From assembly GCA_035494015.1 (NCBI GenBank), contig DATJHJ010000097.1:1-48041 (forward strand): a stretch of DNA of 48,041 nucleotides. Direction: 5' to 3'. Positions 1 through 8,291 of this stretch are shown piece after piece. A program made the position numbers and the translations under genes. The stretch's first letter is position 1, and the number at the start of each line of letters is the position of its first letter. A model generated the notes under the pieces. That model made no database searches and was not told the DNA's origin. It was given only the letters and a program-made list of their open reading frames with translations. Source of the stretch: CADCTB01 sp035494015. Lineage in GTDB: Bacteria > Actinomycetota > Acidimicrobiia > Acidimicrobiales > AC-14.

Positions 1-92
1 CGGAGCCGGAAGGCCTCGACCGCCGCGACCCAGGGCTCGTCAGCGGCGAGGGAGGAGAGCGGAGCGGGAGGGAGGTCGCTTTGAAGCGGCAT
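1..92 (-). CDS. Possible 5' end of a gene running off the left edge
   Basis: From an ATG at 92 on the minus strand an open frame of about 30 codons runs to the window edge. It begins MPLQSDLPPAPLSSL and continues with a segment rich in Ala, Trp, Val and Glu (DEPWVAAVEAF), which looks like real protein. Too little is visible to name a family. It lies in the same direction as the two genes to its right, 116 bases after the stop of the 209-844 gene. No clear ribosome binding site or -10 hexamer was found, so both start and reality are uncertain. Confidence 0.3.
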   Translation of the reverse strand, partial: MPLQSDLPPAPLSSLAADEPWVAAVEAFRL

Positions 93-208
93 CGCCGCAC
101 TCGGAGGTACGCAGGACATCCGCCTCCAGGGATCGATGAGACATCGTGGCGTACTGCGCTGCTCCGCCCGGAGGCGCCCGAAGGCATCCCTCCCGCTCGT
201 CCCGGACG

Positions 209-844
209 CTACCGCGGGTCGGGCCGGTCCAGGTTCCAATGCCGGGAGACCGACGCCAGCCAGCGGTCGTCGCCCACCGGGATCAGGGCGAACCGGCTGA
301 TGGTCCGCTGGCCCCCTTCGTGGTCGCCGTAGAGGAGGTCGAGGGTCAGGGGCTGGCGGTCCCGGACCGCCTGGTGGACGGCGGCGAACGCCGGGTCGTC
401 GGGGTCCCGGAAGGCGCCCTGCCAGAACCCGAGGCCCCCGGCGGGGACGTAGAGGTCCCGGGTCAGGCGGCGGAAGGTGTCGGGACGGGGCCGCTCGACG
501 TCGCCCCGGATGAGGTGCGGGGTCAGCTCCCACCGGTCGAGCACGGCCAGGCCGTTGCCGACGTTGCGCAGGCCGATGGCCAGGTACACGCACTCGTCGG
601 TGGCCTCGGCCGCCCCGTAGCCGCCGGGGACCTTGAGCCAGTGGTTGTCGACGAAGCCGACCTTCTCCACGGGGTCCTCCATGCGGGACACCACCAGCAC
701 GGGCCGGATGCCGGCCAGCAGGGCCCGCTCGCTGGCCTTGGCCGTCCGGTTCCCGGCCCGGACGGATACGAAGGTGGCGGCGGCCAGCACGAGGGTGGCG
801 CCGGCGGTGGCCAGGGAGGCGATGGTCGACCAGTCGGCGGCCAT
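209..844 (-). CDS. Membrane-anchored hypothetical protein (211 aa)
   Basis: Family not recognised. Residues about 8-29 form one hydrophobic helix (IASLATAGATLVLAAATFVSV), so the protein is probably an N-terminally anchored membrane protein with the remaining ~180 residues, including basic residues directly after the helix, on the cytoplasmic side. The rest is a mixed alpha/beta soluble domain without motifs that I know. Its ATG lies one base after the stop of the winged-helix gene upstream (846-2018), so the two are almost certainly co-transcribed and translationally coupled. This is the only context clue to function. Confidence 0.7.
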   Translation of the reverse strand: MAADWSTIASLATAGATLVLAAATFVSVRAGNRTAKASERALLAGIRPVLVVSRMEDPVEKVGFVDNHWLKVPGGYGAAEATDECVYLAIGLRNVGNGLAVLDRWELTPHLIRGDVERPRPDTFRRLTRDLYVPAGGLGFWQGAFRDPDDPAFAAVHQAVRDRQPLTLDLLYGDHEGGQRTISRFALIPVGDDRWLASVSRHWNLDRPDPR

Positions 845-845
845 G

Positions 846-2018
846 TCAGGCGATCAGCTCGCGCTGCAGTGGGGTCGGGAAGCGGGGGGTGACCCGGACG
901 TCGCCCAGCCACACCGTCAGCCGGGCCGCCTCGGCCTCCACCGCGGCCGCGACCTCGGCGCCCATGTCCTCCAGCAGGCGGACCACCACCTCGCCGCTCT
1001 TGCGCTGGGCCCAGCCCCCGACGACCCGCCCGTCGCTCCACACCGTCGGCCCGGCGTTCCCGTTGGTGTCGAACAGGGCCTTGCCGTGGTCGCCCAGGTA
1101 CCAGCCCCGCTGCTGCCAGCCCATGGTCGTCGGGTCGAGGCTGGGCAGCAGGGCGACCCAGGGTTCCACACGCGGGGTGGGGCCGGCGTCGTCGGCCAGC
1201 ATCACACCCGGCGTGCCGTCGAGGTCGACCCCCTCCACCGGCAGGGCGGCCACGGCCTTGCGGACCTGGGTGAGGGTCAGCCCGGTCCACCACTTCAGGT
1301 CGGTGATCGGGGCGGGCCCGAAGGCAAGGAGCCAGCGCCGGGCCAGCTCGACCCGGGCCTCGTCGGTACCCAGGACCGGCACGGAATCGGGCAGCCAGGC
1401 CGACATCGGCGACCACCGGTACTGGCTGCTCGTCCACCCGCCCCGCGGCCGGCCCCGCACCACCTTCTGCTCGGTCGAGAGGAGGAACAGGACCCGGGTG
1501 GACACGCCCACCGTCCCCTCCCACTTGGTCCCCGCCCCCACGTGCAGCTGCCGGTTCAGCCCGGGGACGGACTTGGACAGCTCCGCCCCCGTGGCCTCAC
1601 CCCGCGCCTCGAGGGCGGCCAGCGTCCGCTCCTCCAGCTCGCGCAGGTGGGCCGCGGCGTCGGGGATCCCGCCCTGCTCCATGAGGGTGATCGCCCGCCG
1701 CCGCTGGCCGGGGACGAGGGCGTCGGTCACCGCGGCCTGGACCACCGGGACCAGCTCGACCGGGACGACGAACATCGTCCGGCGCATGCACAGGGTCCGG
1801 ACCAGTCGCCGCTGCTCGTACAGCGCGTCCTCCACGGCGGCCACGCTCGGGTGCCGCATGCGGGCGGCGGCGGAGAGGAACACGCTGGCCGGGTCGGTCC
1901 CATGCAAGCCGACCAGATCCCCGGCGACCCTCACCACGTCGTCGGTCCGGGCCTCGGCGGCCAGGTGGTGGCGCAGTGCGAGCCGGGCCCGGCGCTCGTC
2001 CACGGTCACATGACGCAC
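846..2018 (-). CDS. Winged-helix DNA-binding protein, AlkZ-like family
   Basis: About 390 aa. It resembles the winged-helix DNA-binding family (HTH_42/DUF1006) that includes the AlkZ/YcaQ DNA glycosylases, which act on alkylated or cross-linked DNA. Seen: an N-terminal helical region (RRARLALRHHLA), an LVGLHGTDPASVFLSAAAR block early on and the late block LLPSLDPTTMGWQQR, which is typical of the family. The GTG at 2018 is preferred because homologues begin with a short lead before this RARLALRHH block; an ATG at 2051 would add 11 residues with no family support. Glycosylase activity is inference from the family. The next gene begins one base after its stop. Confidence 0.75.
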   Translation of the reverse strand: MRHVTVDERRARLALRHHLAAEARTDDVVRVAGDLVGLHGTDPASVFLSAAARMRHPSVAAVEDALYEQRRLVRTLCMRRTMFVVPVELVPVVQAAVTDALVPGQRRRAITLMEQGGIPDAAAHLRELEERTLAALEARGEATGAELSKSVPGLNRQLHVGAGTKWEGTVGVSTRVLFLLSTEQKVVRGRPRGGWTSSQYRWSPMSAWLPDSVPVLGTDEARVELARRWLLAFGPAPITDLKWWTGLTLTQVRKAVAALPVEGVDLDGTPGVMLADDAGPTPRVEPWVALLPSLDPTTMGWQQRGWYLGDHGKALFDTNGNAGPTVWSDGRVVGGWAQRKSGEVVVRLLEDMGAEVAAAVEAEAARLTVWLGDVRVTPRFPTPLQRELIA

Positions 2019-2126
2019 GCCCGGCACTTTGCCATGCCCGGCCGGGTGCACTGGGCGTCGTGATGTTCGCCAATCCGGCCGATTTCACGACGCTGGGTGC
2101 ACCCGATCCGCGAGAATCCACGTCCC

Positions 2127-2603
2127 ATGGAACTGGCCGAGGTGAACGTCGCCCTGCCCCGGGCCGCGCTCGACGCCCCGGCCATGGCCGGGTTCGTGAA
2201 GGCGGTGGGCGACGTGAACTGGCTGGCCGAGCGCAGCGACGGGTTCGTCTGGCGCCGGCGCCCGGACGAGGGCGACAGCGCGCCGGTCATCCTGCGACCG
2301 TTCGAGGACGAGGACCGGGTGATCGTCACCCTGTCGACGTGGGCGACGTACGAGGCGCTGCAGAAGTACGTGTACCGGACGGCCCACGCCCTGTTCATGG
2401 GCCGGCGGGGCAAGTGGTTCGTGCCTCTCGGCGGGTTCACCACCGCCCTGTGGTGGGTGGAGGCGGGCGGGCAGCCGTCGATCGACGAGGGGCTGGAACG
2501 GCTCGACCACCTGCGCCGGAAGGGGCCGACGCCGTTCGCGTTCTCCCTGCGCCGCCTCTTCGATCCGGGGGGACGGCCGGTCCTGCCCGGTCGGGCAGAA
2601 TAG
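2127..2603 (+). CDS. DUF3291 domain-containing protein
   Basis: 158 aa, a single DUF3291 domain of unknown function with a dimeric alpha/beta-barrel-like (monooxygenase-type) fold in relatives. The matching blocks are MELAEVNVALPRAALD at the start, DGFVWRRRPDEGD, a central STWATYEALQKYVYR and the C-terminal TTALWWVEAGGQPS followed by RKGPTPFAFSLR. The ATG at 2127 was chosen because family members begin exactly with this MELAxVN sequence; an upstream ATG at 2097 adds ten residues with no similarity. It is divergent from the winged-helix gene and ends 6 bases before the permease gene, suggesting co-transcription. Confidence 0.85.
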   Translation: MELAEVNVALPRAALDAPAMAGFVKAVGDVNWLAERSDGFVWRRRPDEGDSAPVILRPFEDEDRVIVTLSTWATYEALQKYVYRTAHALFMGRRGKWFVPLGGFTTALWWVEAGGQPSIDEGLERLDHLRRKGPTPFAFSLRRLFDPGGRPVLPGRAE

Positions 2604-2609
2604 GGGGCG

Positions 2610-4052
2610 GTGAGCGGGGCCGGGCTGGCGCGCTATTTCGAGGTCGAGGAGCGGGGCTCGACGGTCCGCACCGAGCTGCGGGGGGGCCTGGCCACCTTCT
2701 TCACCATGGCCTACATCGTGGTCCTGAACCCGATCGTGCTGGCCGGGGCGGGCGACGTCACCGGTCGCCACCTCGACATCGGCCAGGCGGCCAGCTCCAC
2801 CGCCCTGGTCGCCGCGGTCATGACCATCCTGATGGGCGTGGTCGGCCGCTACCCCTTCGCCATCGCCGCCGGGCTGGGGCTCAACGGGGTGGTCGCCTTC
2901 CAGCTGGCGGCCCAGATGTCGTGGCCGGCGGCCATGGGCGTGGTCGTGCTGGAAGGGCTGGCCATCACCGCCCTGGTCCTCACCGGCGTCCGCCAGTCGA
3001 TCTTCGACGCCGTGCCCCTGGCCCTCAAGAACGCCATCGCGGTGGGGATCGGGCTGTTCATCGCCTTCATCGGTTTCGTGGACGCCGGGTTCATCCGCCG
3101 GGTGCCGGACGCGGCGTCCTCGCCCGTCCCCGTCTCGCTCGGCATCGGCGGCCGGCTGGTCGGCTGGCCGACGGTGGTGTTCGTGGTCGGCCTGCTGGCC
3201 ACCGCCATCCTGGTGGCCCGCAAGGTGCGGGCCGCCATCCTCATCAGCATCGTGGGCACGACCCTGTTCGCCATCGTGCTCAACGCCATCGTCGACGTGC
3301 CGGCCCAGATCGTCCCCGGCCAGCCGCTCCATCCCCGGGGCTGGAGCCTGAACGTGCCGGCCTGGCCGCACAAGGTGGTGTCCACACCCGACTTCGGCCT
3401 GCTCGGCCACTTCAGCCTGGGCGGGTCCTTCGCCGCCGTCGGGGTGGTGAGCGCCCTGCTGCTGGTCTTCACCCTCATGCTGGCCGACTTCTTCGACACC
3501 ATGGGCACCGTGGTCGGCGTCGGCGCCGAGGGGAACCTGCTCGACGAGGAGGGCCGCCTGCCGGGCGTGGGCCGGGTGCTGCTGGTCGACTCCCTGGCCG
3601 CGGCGGCCGGCGGGGCGGCGTCGGCCTCGTCGAACACGACGTACATCGAGTCGGCCGCCGGGGTGGGCGACGGAGCCCGCACCGGGCTGGCCAGCGTGGC
3701 CACCGGCCTGCTGTTCGTCGCCGCCCTGTTCTTCACCCCCCTCGTCTCCGTGGTCCCGTACGAGGCGGCGTCGCCGGCGCTCGTGGTGGTCGGCTTCCTG
3801 CTCATGACCCGGGTGGCCGACATCCCCTGGGACGACTACACGGTGGCCATCCCCGCCTTCTTGACCATCGTCCTCATGCCGTTCACGTTCTCGATCACCA
3901 ACGGGATCGGTGCCGGGTTCGTGTCCTACGCCGTCCTCAAGCTGACCAGCGGCCGGTTCCGCGACGTCCACGTCCTGCTCTGGGTGGTGGCCGCCCTGTT
4001 CGTCGTGTACTTCGGCATCGAGTGGGTCGACCGCCTCCTCGGCGTCCACTGA
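2610..4052 (+). CDS. NCS2-family purine permease (AzgA/PbuG-like)
   Basis: 480 aa integral membrane protein of the NCS2 nucleobase transporter family, AzgA-like branch, which imports adenine, guanine or hypoxanthine with protons. Diagnostic sequence: an N-terminal RGGLATFFTMAYIVVLNP block, the central motif DFFDTMGTVVGVG and the later SNTTYIESAAGVGDGARTG block that lines the substrate site; about 12-14 membrane segments are spread over the chain. The GTG at 2610 follows a G-rich stretch and gives the usual short N-terminus. It starts 6 bases after the DUF3291 gene. The exact substrate cannot be read from the sequence. Confidence 0.92.
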   Translation: MSGAGLARYFEVEERGSTVRTELRGGLATFFTMAYIVVLNPIVLAGAGDVTGRHLDIGQAASSTALVAAVMTILMGVVGRYPFAIAAGLGLNGVVAFQLAAQMSWPAAMGVVVLEGLAITALVLTGVRQSIFDAVPLALKNAIAVGIGLFIAFIGFVDAGFIRRVPDAASSPVPVSLGIGGRLVGWPTVVFVVGLLATAILVARKVRAAILISIVGTTLFAIVLNAIVDVPAQIVPGQPLHPRGWSLNVPAWPHKVVSTPDFGLLGHFSLGGSFAAVGVVSALLLVFTLMLADFFDTMGTVVGVGAEGNLLDEEGRLPGVGRVLLVDSLAAAAGGAASASSNTTYIESAAGVGDGARTGLASVATGLLFVAALFFTPLVSVVPYEAASPALVVVGFLLMTRVADIPWDDYTVAIPAFLTIVLMPFTFSITNGIGAGFVSYAVLKLTSGRFRDVHVLLWVVAALFVVYFGIEWVDRLLGVH

Positions 4053-4072
4053 AGCCGGCGGTCACACCGGGA

Positions 4073-5587
4073 TCAGGCCGGCAGTCCCTGCCTCCACATC
4101 TCCAGAGCGCGCACGAGACTCCGGTCGAGCCATCGGTCGAAGCGCTCAATCACGTCAACTTCGTCGTCCTTGTAGTTGACCTGGAACAACTCCTCGGAAG
4201 CGGCCTCGACGTTTACCAGCGACCGTTCCCTTTCTCCGGCCTGCTCGCGTTGGGAGAAGACAACCGTTGCTCCGACGAGCCCTCTGTACTCCTGACCGAT
4301 CGCGGTCAGCACCAGCACGACGTCCGCCTGGGAGCCGTCGCGTAGTCCCAACCGCACCCAGGATCCGTAATCGCGCCAGTTGGCGAAGTACTCCAGCCTC
4401 TTGGCCGCCTCGCGCGTTTGAAACCGGAACCAGTACGTCCGCTCCGGGTCGCTACGATCGTCGTCGGCAAAGGCACGGAACGCAGGGTACGACGGCAGGA
4501 CTTGGGCTGTGAGCTCGCCCGAGACCTGGCTGAAACGGTCGAGGGCACGGACTCGGAGCAATTGGGCGAGCTCCTTCGCCCGATCCCAATCCGCGCGCCT
4601 GTCCTCGGCCTGCTTCGCGAAGATCTCGCCTATCGAGGCGATCACTTGGTCGACGCGCTGCCGCTCACCTGTGACCTCGCGAGCGATCGCCAGCGCGTCC
4701 ACCAAGGCCTTCTTCTGAAGGGTGGCGAACGTGGCGATCAACGGGCCGAGGTCTCCTGCGTCGCCGGCCTCCAGCGCGTCGATGTACTTCTCCCGGTGAT
4801 CGCGGGTGACGACGATGGGAAACAAGCCCGCACGTATCGAAACGAGTGAGGCGAGAGCACGGGCGACTCGGCCGTTACCGTCCTGGAAGGGATGGATCTG
4901 GGTAAAGCGATGGTGCAACCAGGCGGCCTCGACCTCCGCCGGCACCCCTGATGACTGGTGACCATGGTGCATTGCCACCAGTCGCTCCATCTCGGGCGCC
5001 ACCTGCTCCGGCGGGCAGTATTCGTGGACGGTCCCGTCGGCCCGGGTCGGGTTGTTCGGCAGCATCTTCCAATCGCCGTGGCGAAGCGGAACTTCGACGA
5101 GTCGGCCGAACTGATCCCTGCCGGTCGCAGTCGGCTGGTGGCGGGTCATGAGAGCGTGGAGCTCCTTCACGAACGAAGTCGTGACCTGACGTTGCTGTCG
5201 AACGATGTCGAACAGCCACTCCACGGCCTCCTCGTGGTCACGGATGATGCGCACCACGGACTCGGGGTTCTTGTCGGTGGCCCCATGCGGGATGAGACTG
5301 GCGTCGATCCCACGTTCGATCAGAACCTCGGTGACGCCTCGATCGAGCGTATACACGCGTTCGATCACACCGGTCTCGATTGACCACTGTCGTTGAAGCC
5401 GCTCGTTGAAGTGGCGGAGCCCGCCGCCGGCGGCCAGTGTTTCCCGTTGTTCGTCCCAGACGGCGCTCAACGCTCGGAGCTCGCGCGACGCCAGAACGTC
5501 CCAGTCAGAGGGCAGGTCGGTAATCGGCGCCCAATGCAGCCCGACGCCCACCGGGTCGAAGGGAGCGTGTCCTTGGCCGGCAGCCAT
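4073..5587 (-). CDS. Fic-domain protein (putative AMP-transferase)
   Basis: 504 aa. Fic enzymes usually transfer AMP from ATP to a hydroxyl of a target protein. The full active motif is present (HPFQDGNGRVAR, residues about 232-243), with catalytic His and the GNGR phosphate loop intact. An N-terminal element TGVIE (residues 72-76) before VYTLDRG sits where class II Fic proteins carry their inhibitory helix; the conserved Glu is there but the usual next Gly/Asn is Arg. After the Fic core is a C-terminal winged-helix/coiled region (to about 505). The ATG at 5587 is chosen because a -10 hexamer lies 7 bases before it. GC is visibly lower than in neighbours, suggesting transfer; no partner antitoxin gene is adjacent. 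Confidence 0.9.
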   Translation of the reverse strand: MAAGQGHAPFDPVGVGLHWAPITDLPSDWDVLASRELRALSAVWDEQRETLAAGGGLRHFNERLQRQWSIETGVIERVYTLDRGVTEVLIERGIDASLIPHGATDKNPESVVRIIRDHEEAVEWLFDIVRQQRQVTTSFVKELHALMTRHQPTATGRDQFGRLVEVPLRHGDWKMLPNNPTRADGTVHEYCPPEQVAPEMERLVAMHHGHQSSGVPAEVEAAWLHHRFTQIHPFQDGNGRVARALASLVSIRAGLFPIVVTRDHREKYIDALEAGDAGDLGPLIATFATLQKKALVDALAIAREVTGERQRVDQVIASIGEIFAKQAEDRRADWDRAKELAQLLRVRALDRFSQVSGELTAQVLPSYPAFRAFADDDRSDPERTYWFRFQTREAAKRLEYFANWRDYGSWVRLGLRDGSQADVVLVLTAIGQEYRGLVGATVVFSQREQAGERERSLVNVEAASEELFQVNYKDDEVDVIERFDRWLDRSLVRALEMWRQGLPA

Positions 5588-5594
5588 GCGGGGC

Positions 5595-5600
5595 ACTGTA
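5595..5600 (-). promoter_or_regulatory. -10 element for the Fic gene (leaderless)
   Basis: TACAGT on the minus strand, 7 bases before the ATG at 5587. The predicted transcript starts at or next to the start codon. Confidence 0.5.
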
Positions 5601-5611
5601 CGTGCCTTGTC

Positions 5612-5617
5612 TACGCT
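5612..5617 (+). promoter_or_regulatory. -10 element for icd (leaderless)
   Basis: TACGCT, 8 bases before the icd ATG at 5626; divergent from the Fic promoter 11 bases away. No Shine-Dalgarno sequence is present. Confidence 0.5.
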
Positions 5618-5625
5618 GCCCCACC

Positions 5626-6822
5626 ATGCCCGACAAGATCACCGCGGCGGCGGACGGAAGCCTCAACGTGCCCGACGAGCCGATCATCCCCTTCATCCGG
5701 GGCGACGGCACGGGGGTCGACATCTGGCCCGCGGCCCAGCTCGTCCTCGACGCCGCGGTGGCCAAGCGGGGCAAGCGGATCGAGTGGAAGGAGGTGCTGG
5801 CCGGCCAGGCCGCGTTCGACGAGACCGGCTCGTGGCTGCCCGACGAGACCGTCGCCGCCTTCGAGGAGTACGTCGTGGGGATCAAGGGCCCCCTGACCAC
5901 GCCGGTGGGTGGCGGGATCCGCAGCCTGAACGTCGCCCTGCGCCAGATCCTCGACCTCTACGTCTGCCTGCGGCCCGTGCGCTGGTTCGCGGGCGTGCCG
6001 TCGCCGGTGAAGCACCCGGAGCGGGTCGACATGGTGATCTTCCGGGAGAACACCGAGGACGTCTACGCCGGCAAGGAGCTGGAGGAGGGCACGCCGGAGG
6101 CGGCCAAGCTGATCGAGTTCTGCAAGAAGGAGTACGGCTGGGACATCCGCCCCGACTCTGGCCTGGGGCTCAAGCCCATCTCGATCATGGGCTCCAAGCG
6201 GCTGGTCCGGGCCGCCATCGAGTACGCGGTGCGCAAGGGCAGGAAGTCGGTCACCCTGGTCCACAAGGGGAACATCCAGAAGTTCACCGAGGGGGCGTTC
6301 CGGGCCTGGGGTTACGAGCTGGTCCGGGAGGAGTTCGCCGACGTGGCCGTGGGCTGGGACGATTGCGGGGGCAAGCCGGGCGACCGCATCCTGGTCAAGG
6401 ACGCCATCGCCGACATCTTCCTCCAACAGATCCTGACCCGGCCCGAGGAGTTCGACGTCATCGCCACCACCAACCTGAACGGCGACTACGCCTCCGACGC
6501 CCTGGCCGCCCAGGTGGGCGGGATCGGCATCGCCCCCGGGGCCAACATCAACTACGTCACCGGGGCCGGCATCTTCGAGGCCACCCACGGCACCGCCCCC
6601 AAGTACGCGGGCCAGGACAAGGTCAACCCCGGCTCGGTCCTGCTGTCCGGCGTGCTCATGCTCGAGCACCTGGGTTGGCAGGAGGCGGCGGACGACATCG
6701 TGCGGGCCCTGGAGGCCACCATCGCCGATCGCATCGTCACCTACGACTTCGCCCGCCTCATGGACGGGGCCACCGAGGTCAAGACCTCCGAGTTCGCGGC
6801 GGCGATCGTCGACCGCCTGTGA
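5626..6822 (+). CDS. icd: Isocitrate dehydrogenase (NADP+)
   Basis: 398 aa, homodimeric bacterial-type NADP-dependent isocitrate dehydrogenase: isocitrate to 2-oxoglutarate plus CO2 in the TCA cycle, cytoplasmic. Seen: substrate loop GGGIRSLNVALRQ containing the Ser that E. coli AceK phosphorylates, LRPVRWFAGVPSPVKHPE, metal-site FRENTEDVYAG, and the coenzyme block HGTAPKYAGQDKVNPGS whose Lys-Tyr pair marks NADP preference. Length is slightly under E. coli Icd (416). The ATG at 5626 is preferred over one at 5602 because the protein then begins MPDKIT, with a -10 hexamer 8 bases upstream. Malate dehydrogenase follows after 10 bases, so the two form a TCA operon. Confidence 0.96.
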   Translation: MPDKITAAADGSLNVPDEPIIPFIRGDGTGVDIWPAAQLVLDAAVAKRGKRIEWKEVLAGQAAFDETGSWLPDETVAAFEEYVVGIKGPLTTPVGGGIRSLNVALRQILDLYVCLRPVRWFAGVPSPVKHPERVDMVIFRENTEDVYAGKELEEGTPEAAKLIEFCKKEYGWDIRPDSGLGLKPISIMGSKRLVRAAIEYAVRKGRKSVTLVHKGNIQKFTEGAFRAWGYELVREEFADVAVGWDDCGGKPGDRILVKDAIADIFLQQILTRPEEFDVIATTNLNGDYASDALAAQVGGIGIAPGANINYVTGAGIFEATHGTAPKYAGQDKVNPGSVLLSGVLMLEHLGWQEAADDIVRALEATIADRIVTYDFARLMDGATEVKTSEFAAAIVDRL

Positions 6823-6832
6823 TGGTCGGCCG

Positions 6833-7765
6833 GTGAAGGTCACCGTCGCCGGGGCCGGGTTCTACGGCTCCACCCTGGCCCAGCGCATCGCCGAGGGCGG
6901 GTACGCCGACGAGGTGGTGCTCACCGACATCGTCGAGGGCAAGCCCCAGGGCCTGGCCCTGGACCTGATGCAGAGCCGGCCCCTCGCCGGCTTCGAGACC
7001 CGGATCACCGGGACGAACGCCTACGCCGAGACCGCGGGCTCGGACATCTGCGTCATCACCGCCGGCCTGCCCCGTAAGCCGGGGATGAGCCGGATGGATC
7101 TGCTGGAGGTCAACGCCCGCATCGTGGGCGACGTCACCCGCCAGCTCGTCGACCAGTCGCCCGCAACGGTCTTGATCGTGGTATCGAACCCGCTCGACGA
7201 GATGACCGCCCTGGCCGCCGCCGCCTCCGGGCTGCCTCGCTCCCGGGTCATGGGCCAGGCCGGGATGCTGGACACGGCCCGGTTCCGCCACTTCGTGGCC
7301 GAGCGGCTGGGCGTCCCCATCAGCGCGGTCACCGCACTCACCCTCGGATCCCACGGCGACACCATGGTCCCCGTCCCGTCGCAGTCGTCGGTCGACGGCA
7401 AGCCGCTGACCGACGTGCTCGACCCGTCGGCCATCGACGAGATCGTGCAGCGGACCCGGGACGGCGGGGCGGAGGTCGTCGCCCTGCTCAAGACGGGCTC
7501 GGCGTACTTCGCCCCGGCCGCGGCGGCGGCCGCCATGGTGCGCGCCGTGGCGGGCGACACGGGCGAGGTCCAGCCGGTCAGCGCCTGGGTGGAGGGGGCC
7601 TACGGCGTCGAGGGTGTCTACCTCGGCGTCCCCGCCCGACTCGGCCGGGCCGGGGTGGTCGAGGTGGTCGAGCTGCCCCTGGCCGACGACGAGCTCGCCG
7701 CCCTCCGGGCCGCGGCCGAGGCGGTGCGGGGCAAGCAGGACGAGGCGGTTCGGCTACTCCGTTGA
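6833..7765 (+). CDS. mdh: Malate dehydrogenase (LDH-like type)
   Basis: 310 aa, NAD-dependent malate/oxaloacetate interconversion in the TCA cycle. The N-terminal Rossmann fold starts VTVAGAGFYGSTLA with the acidic residue of VLTDIVEG choosing NAD; the mobile loop GLPRKPGMSRMDLL carries the substrate-binding arginines, VSNPLDEM is the conserved Asn block, and LGSHGDTMVP has the catalytic His. The LDH-like (MDH type 3) length and loop exclude the longer GSHGNHS-type enzymes. A GTG start at 6833, 10 bases after icd, gives the normal N-terminus; GGTCGGCCG nearby is a poor Shine-Dalgarno. Its last 12 bases overlap the converging J-domain gene. Confidence 0.94.
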   Translation: MKVTVAGAGFYGSTLAQRIAEGGYADEVVLTDIVEGKPQGLALDLMQSRPLAGFETRITGTNAYAETAGSDICVITAGLPRKPGMSRMDLLEVNARIVGDVTRQLVDQSPATVLIVVSNPLDEMTALAAAASGLPRSRVMGQAGMLDTARFRHFVAERLGVPISAVTALTLGSHGDTMVPVPSQSSVDGKPLTDVLDPSAIDEIVQRTRDGGAEVVALLKTGSAYFAPAAAAAAMVRAVAGDTGEVQPVSAWVEGAYGVEGVYLGVPARLGRAGVVEVVELPLADDELAALRAAAEAVRGKQDEAVRLLR

Positions 7766-8290
7766 GGTCGAGGTCGAGGTCGAGCGGCTCTTCGAGCGGA
7801 GCATGACGAAGAGCGGGGCCATCACGAAGCCCAGGCCGGCCACGGGTAGGAGCAGTATGGCGAAGGTCCGCAGCGCCTCGGAGCCGGACATGATGCTGAA
7901 GAAGAACATGGGGATGGCGACCACGACGAGCAGGACCGGGGTCATCACCAGCATGTCGGCCGGCCGGCGCTCGGCGGGCGCGTAGGGCTCGTCGCTCAGA
8001 TCCTCGGGGTCGACATCGTCGTCGTCCCAGGAGAGCGGCTCCCAATCGGCCGCGGGCGGCGGGCCGGGAGGTGGCGGCGCCTCCGGCGCTCGGATGGACG
8101 CGTCGTAGGCCTGCCGTCGGCCGGCGTCGCCGAGGATCTCCCAGGCCCCGTTGATGGCGGCCATCGCCGTCTGATCGGCGTCGGGGGCGACGTCGGGGTG
8201 GTGGCGCATGGCCAGGAGCCGGTACGCCCGCTGGATCTCCTCCGCCGTGGCCTCGGGGGCGACGCCCAGCACCTCGTAGTGGGTGGCCAC
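7754..8290 (-). CDS. J-domain protein with C-terminal membrane segments
   Basis: 178 aa. An N-terminal J domain (residues 3-65) has the intact HPD tripeptide at 31-33 that stimulates DnaK-type ATPases (HYEVLGVAPEATAEEIQRAY). A Pro/Asp-rich linker (70-108) follows, then two hydrophobic helices (about 112-133 and 143-164). It lacks the Gly/Phe and zinc-finger parts of DnaJ, so it is a specialised co-chaperone that would hold DnaK at the membrane. The end is a Ser-Thr run written by a GAGGTC hexanucleotide repeat that begins at the mdh stop. It follows the SCP2 gene by one base and overlaps mdh convergently by 12. Confidence 0.85.
   Translation of the reverse strand: MATHYEVLGVAPEATAEEIQRAYRLLAMRHHPDVAPDADQTAMAAINGAWEILGDAGRRQAYDASIRAPEAPPPPGPPPAADWEPLSWDDDDVDPEDLSDEPYAPAERRPADMLVMTPVLLVVVAIPMFFFSIMSGSEALRTFAILLLPVAGLGFVMAPLFVMLRSKSRSTSTSTSTE
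7764..7784. repeat. GAGGTC hexanucleotide tandem repeat
   Basis: About three and a half copies of GAGGTC; on the minus strand they encode the Ser-Thr repeats at the end of the J-domain protein, and the first copy overlaps the mdh stop codon. Copy-number change would lengthen or shorten only the J-protein tail. Confidence 0.7.
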
Positions 8291-8291
8291 G

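Noticed and set aside
2085..4049. Long minus-strand open frame (654 codons) opposite the NCS2 permease
   Set aside because: Antisense shadow of a clear membrane transporter; its translation is repetitive Asp/His/Gly/Gln text typical of GC-rich reverse frames.
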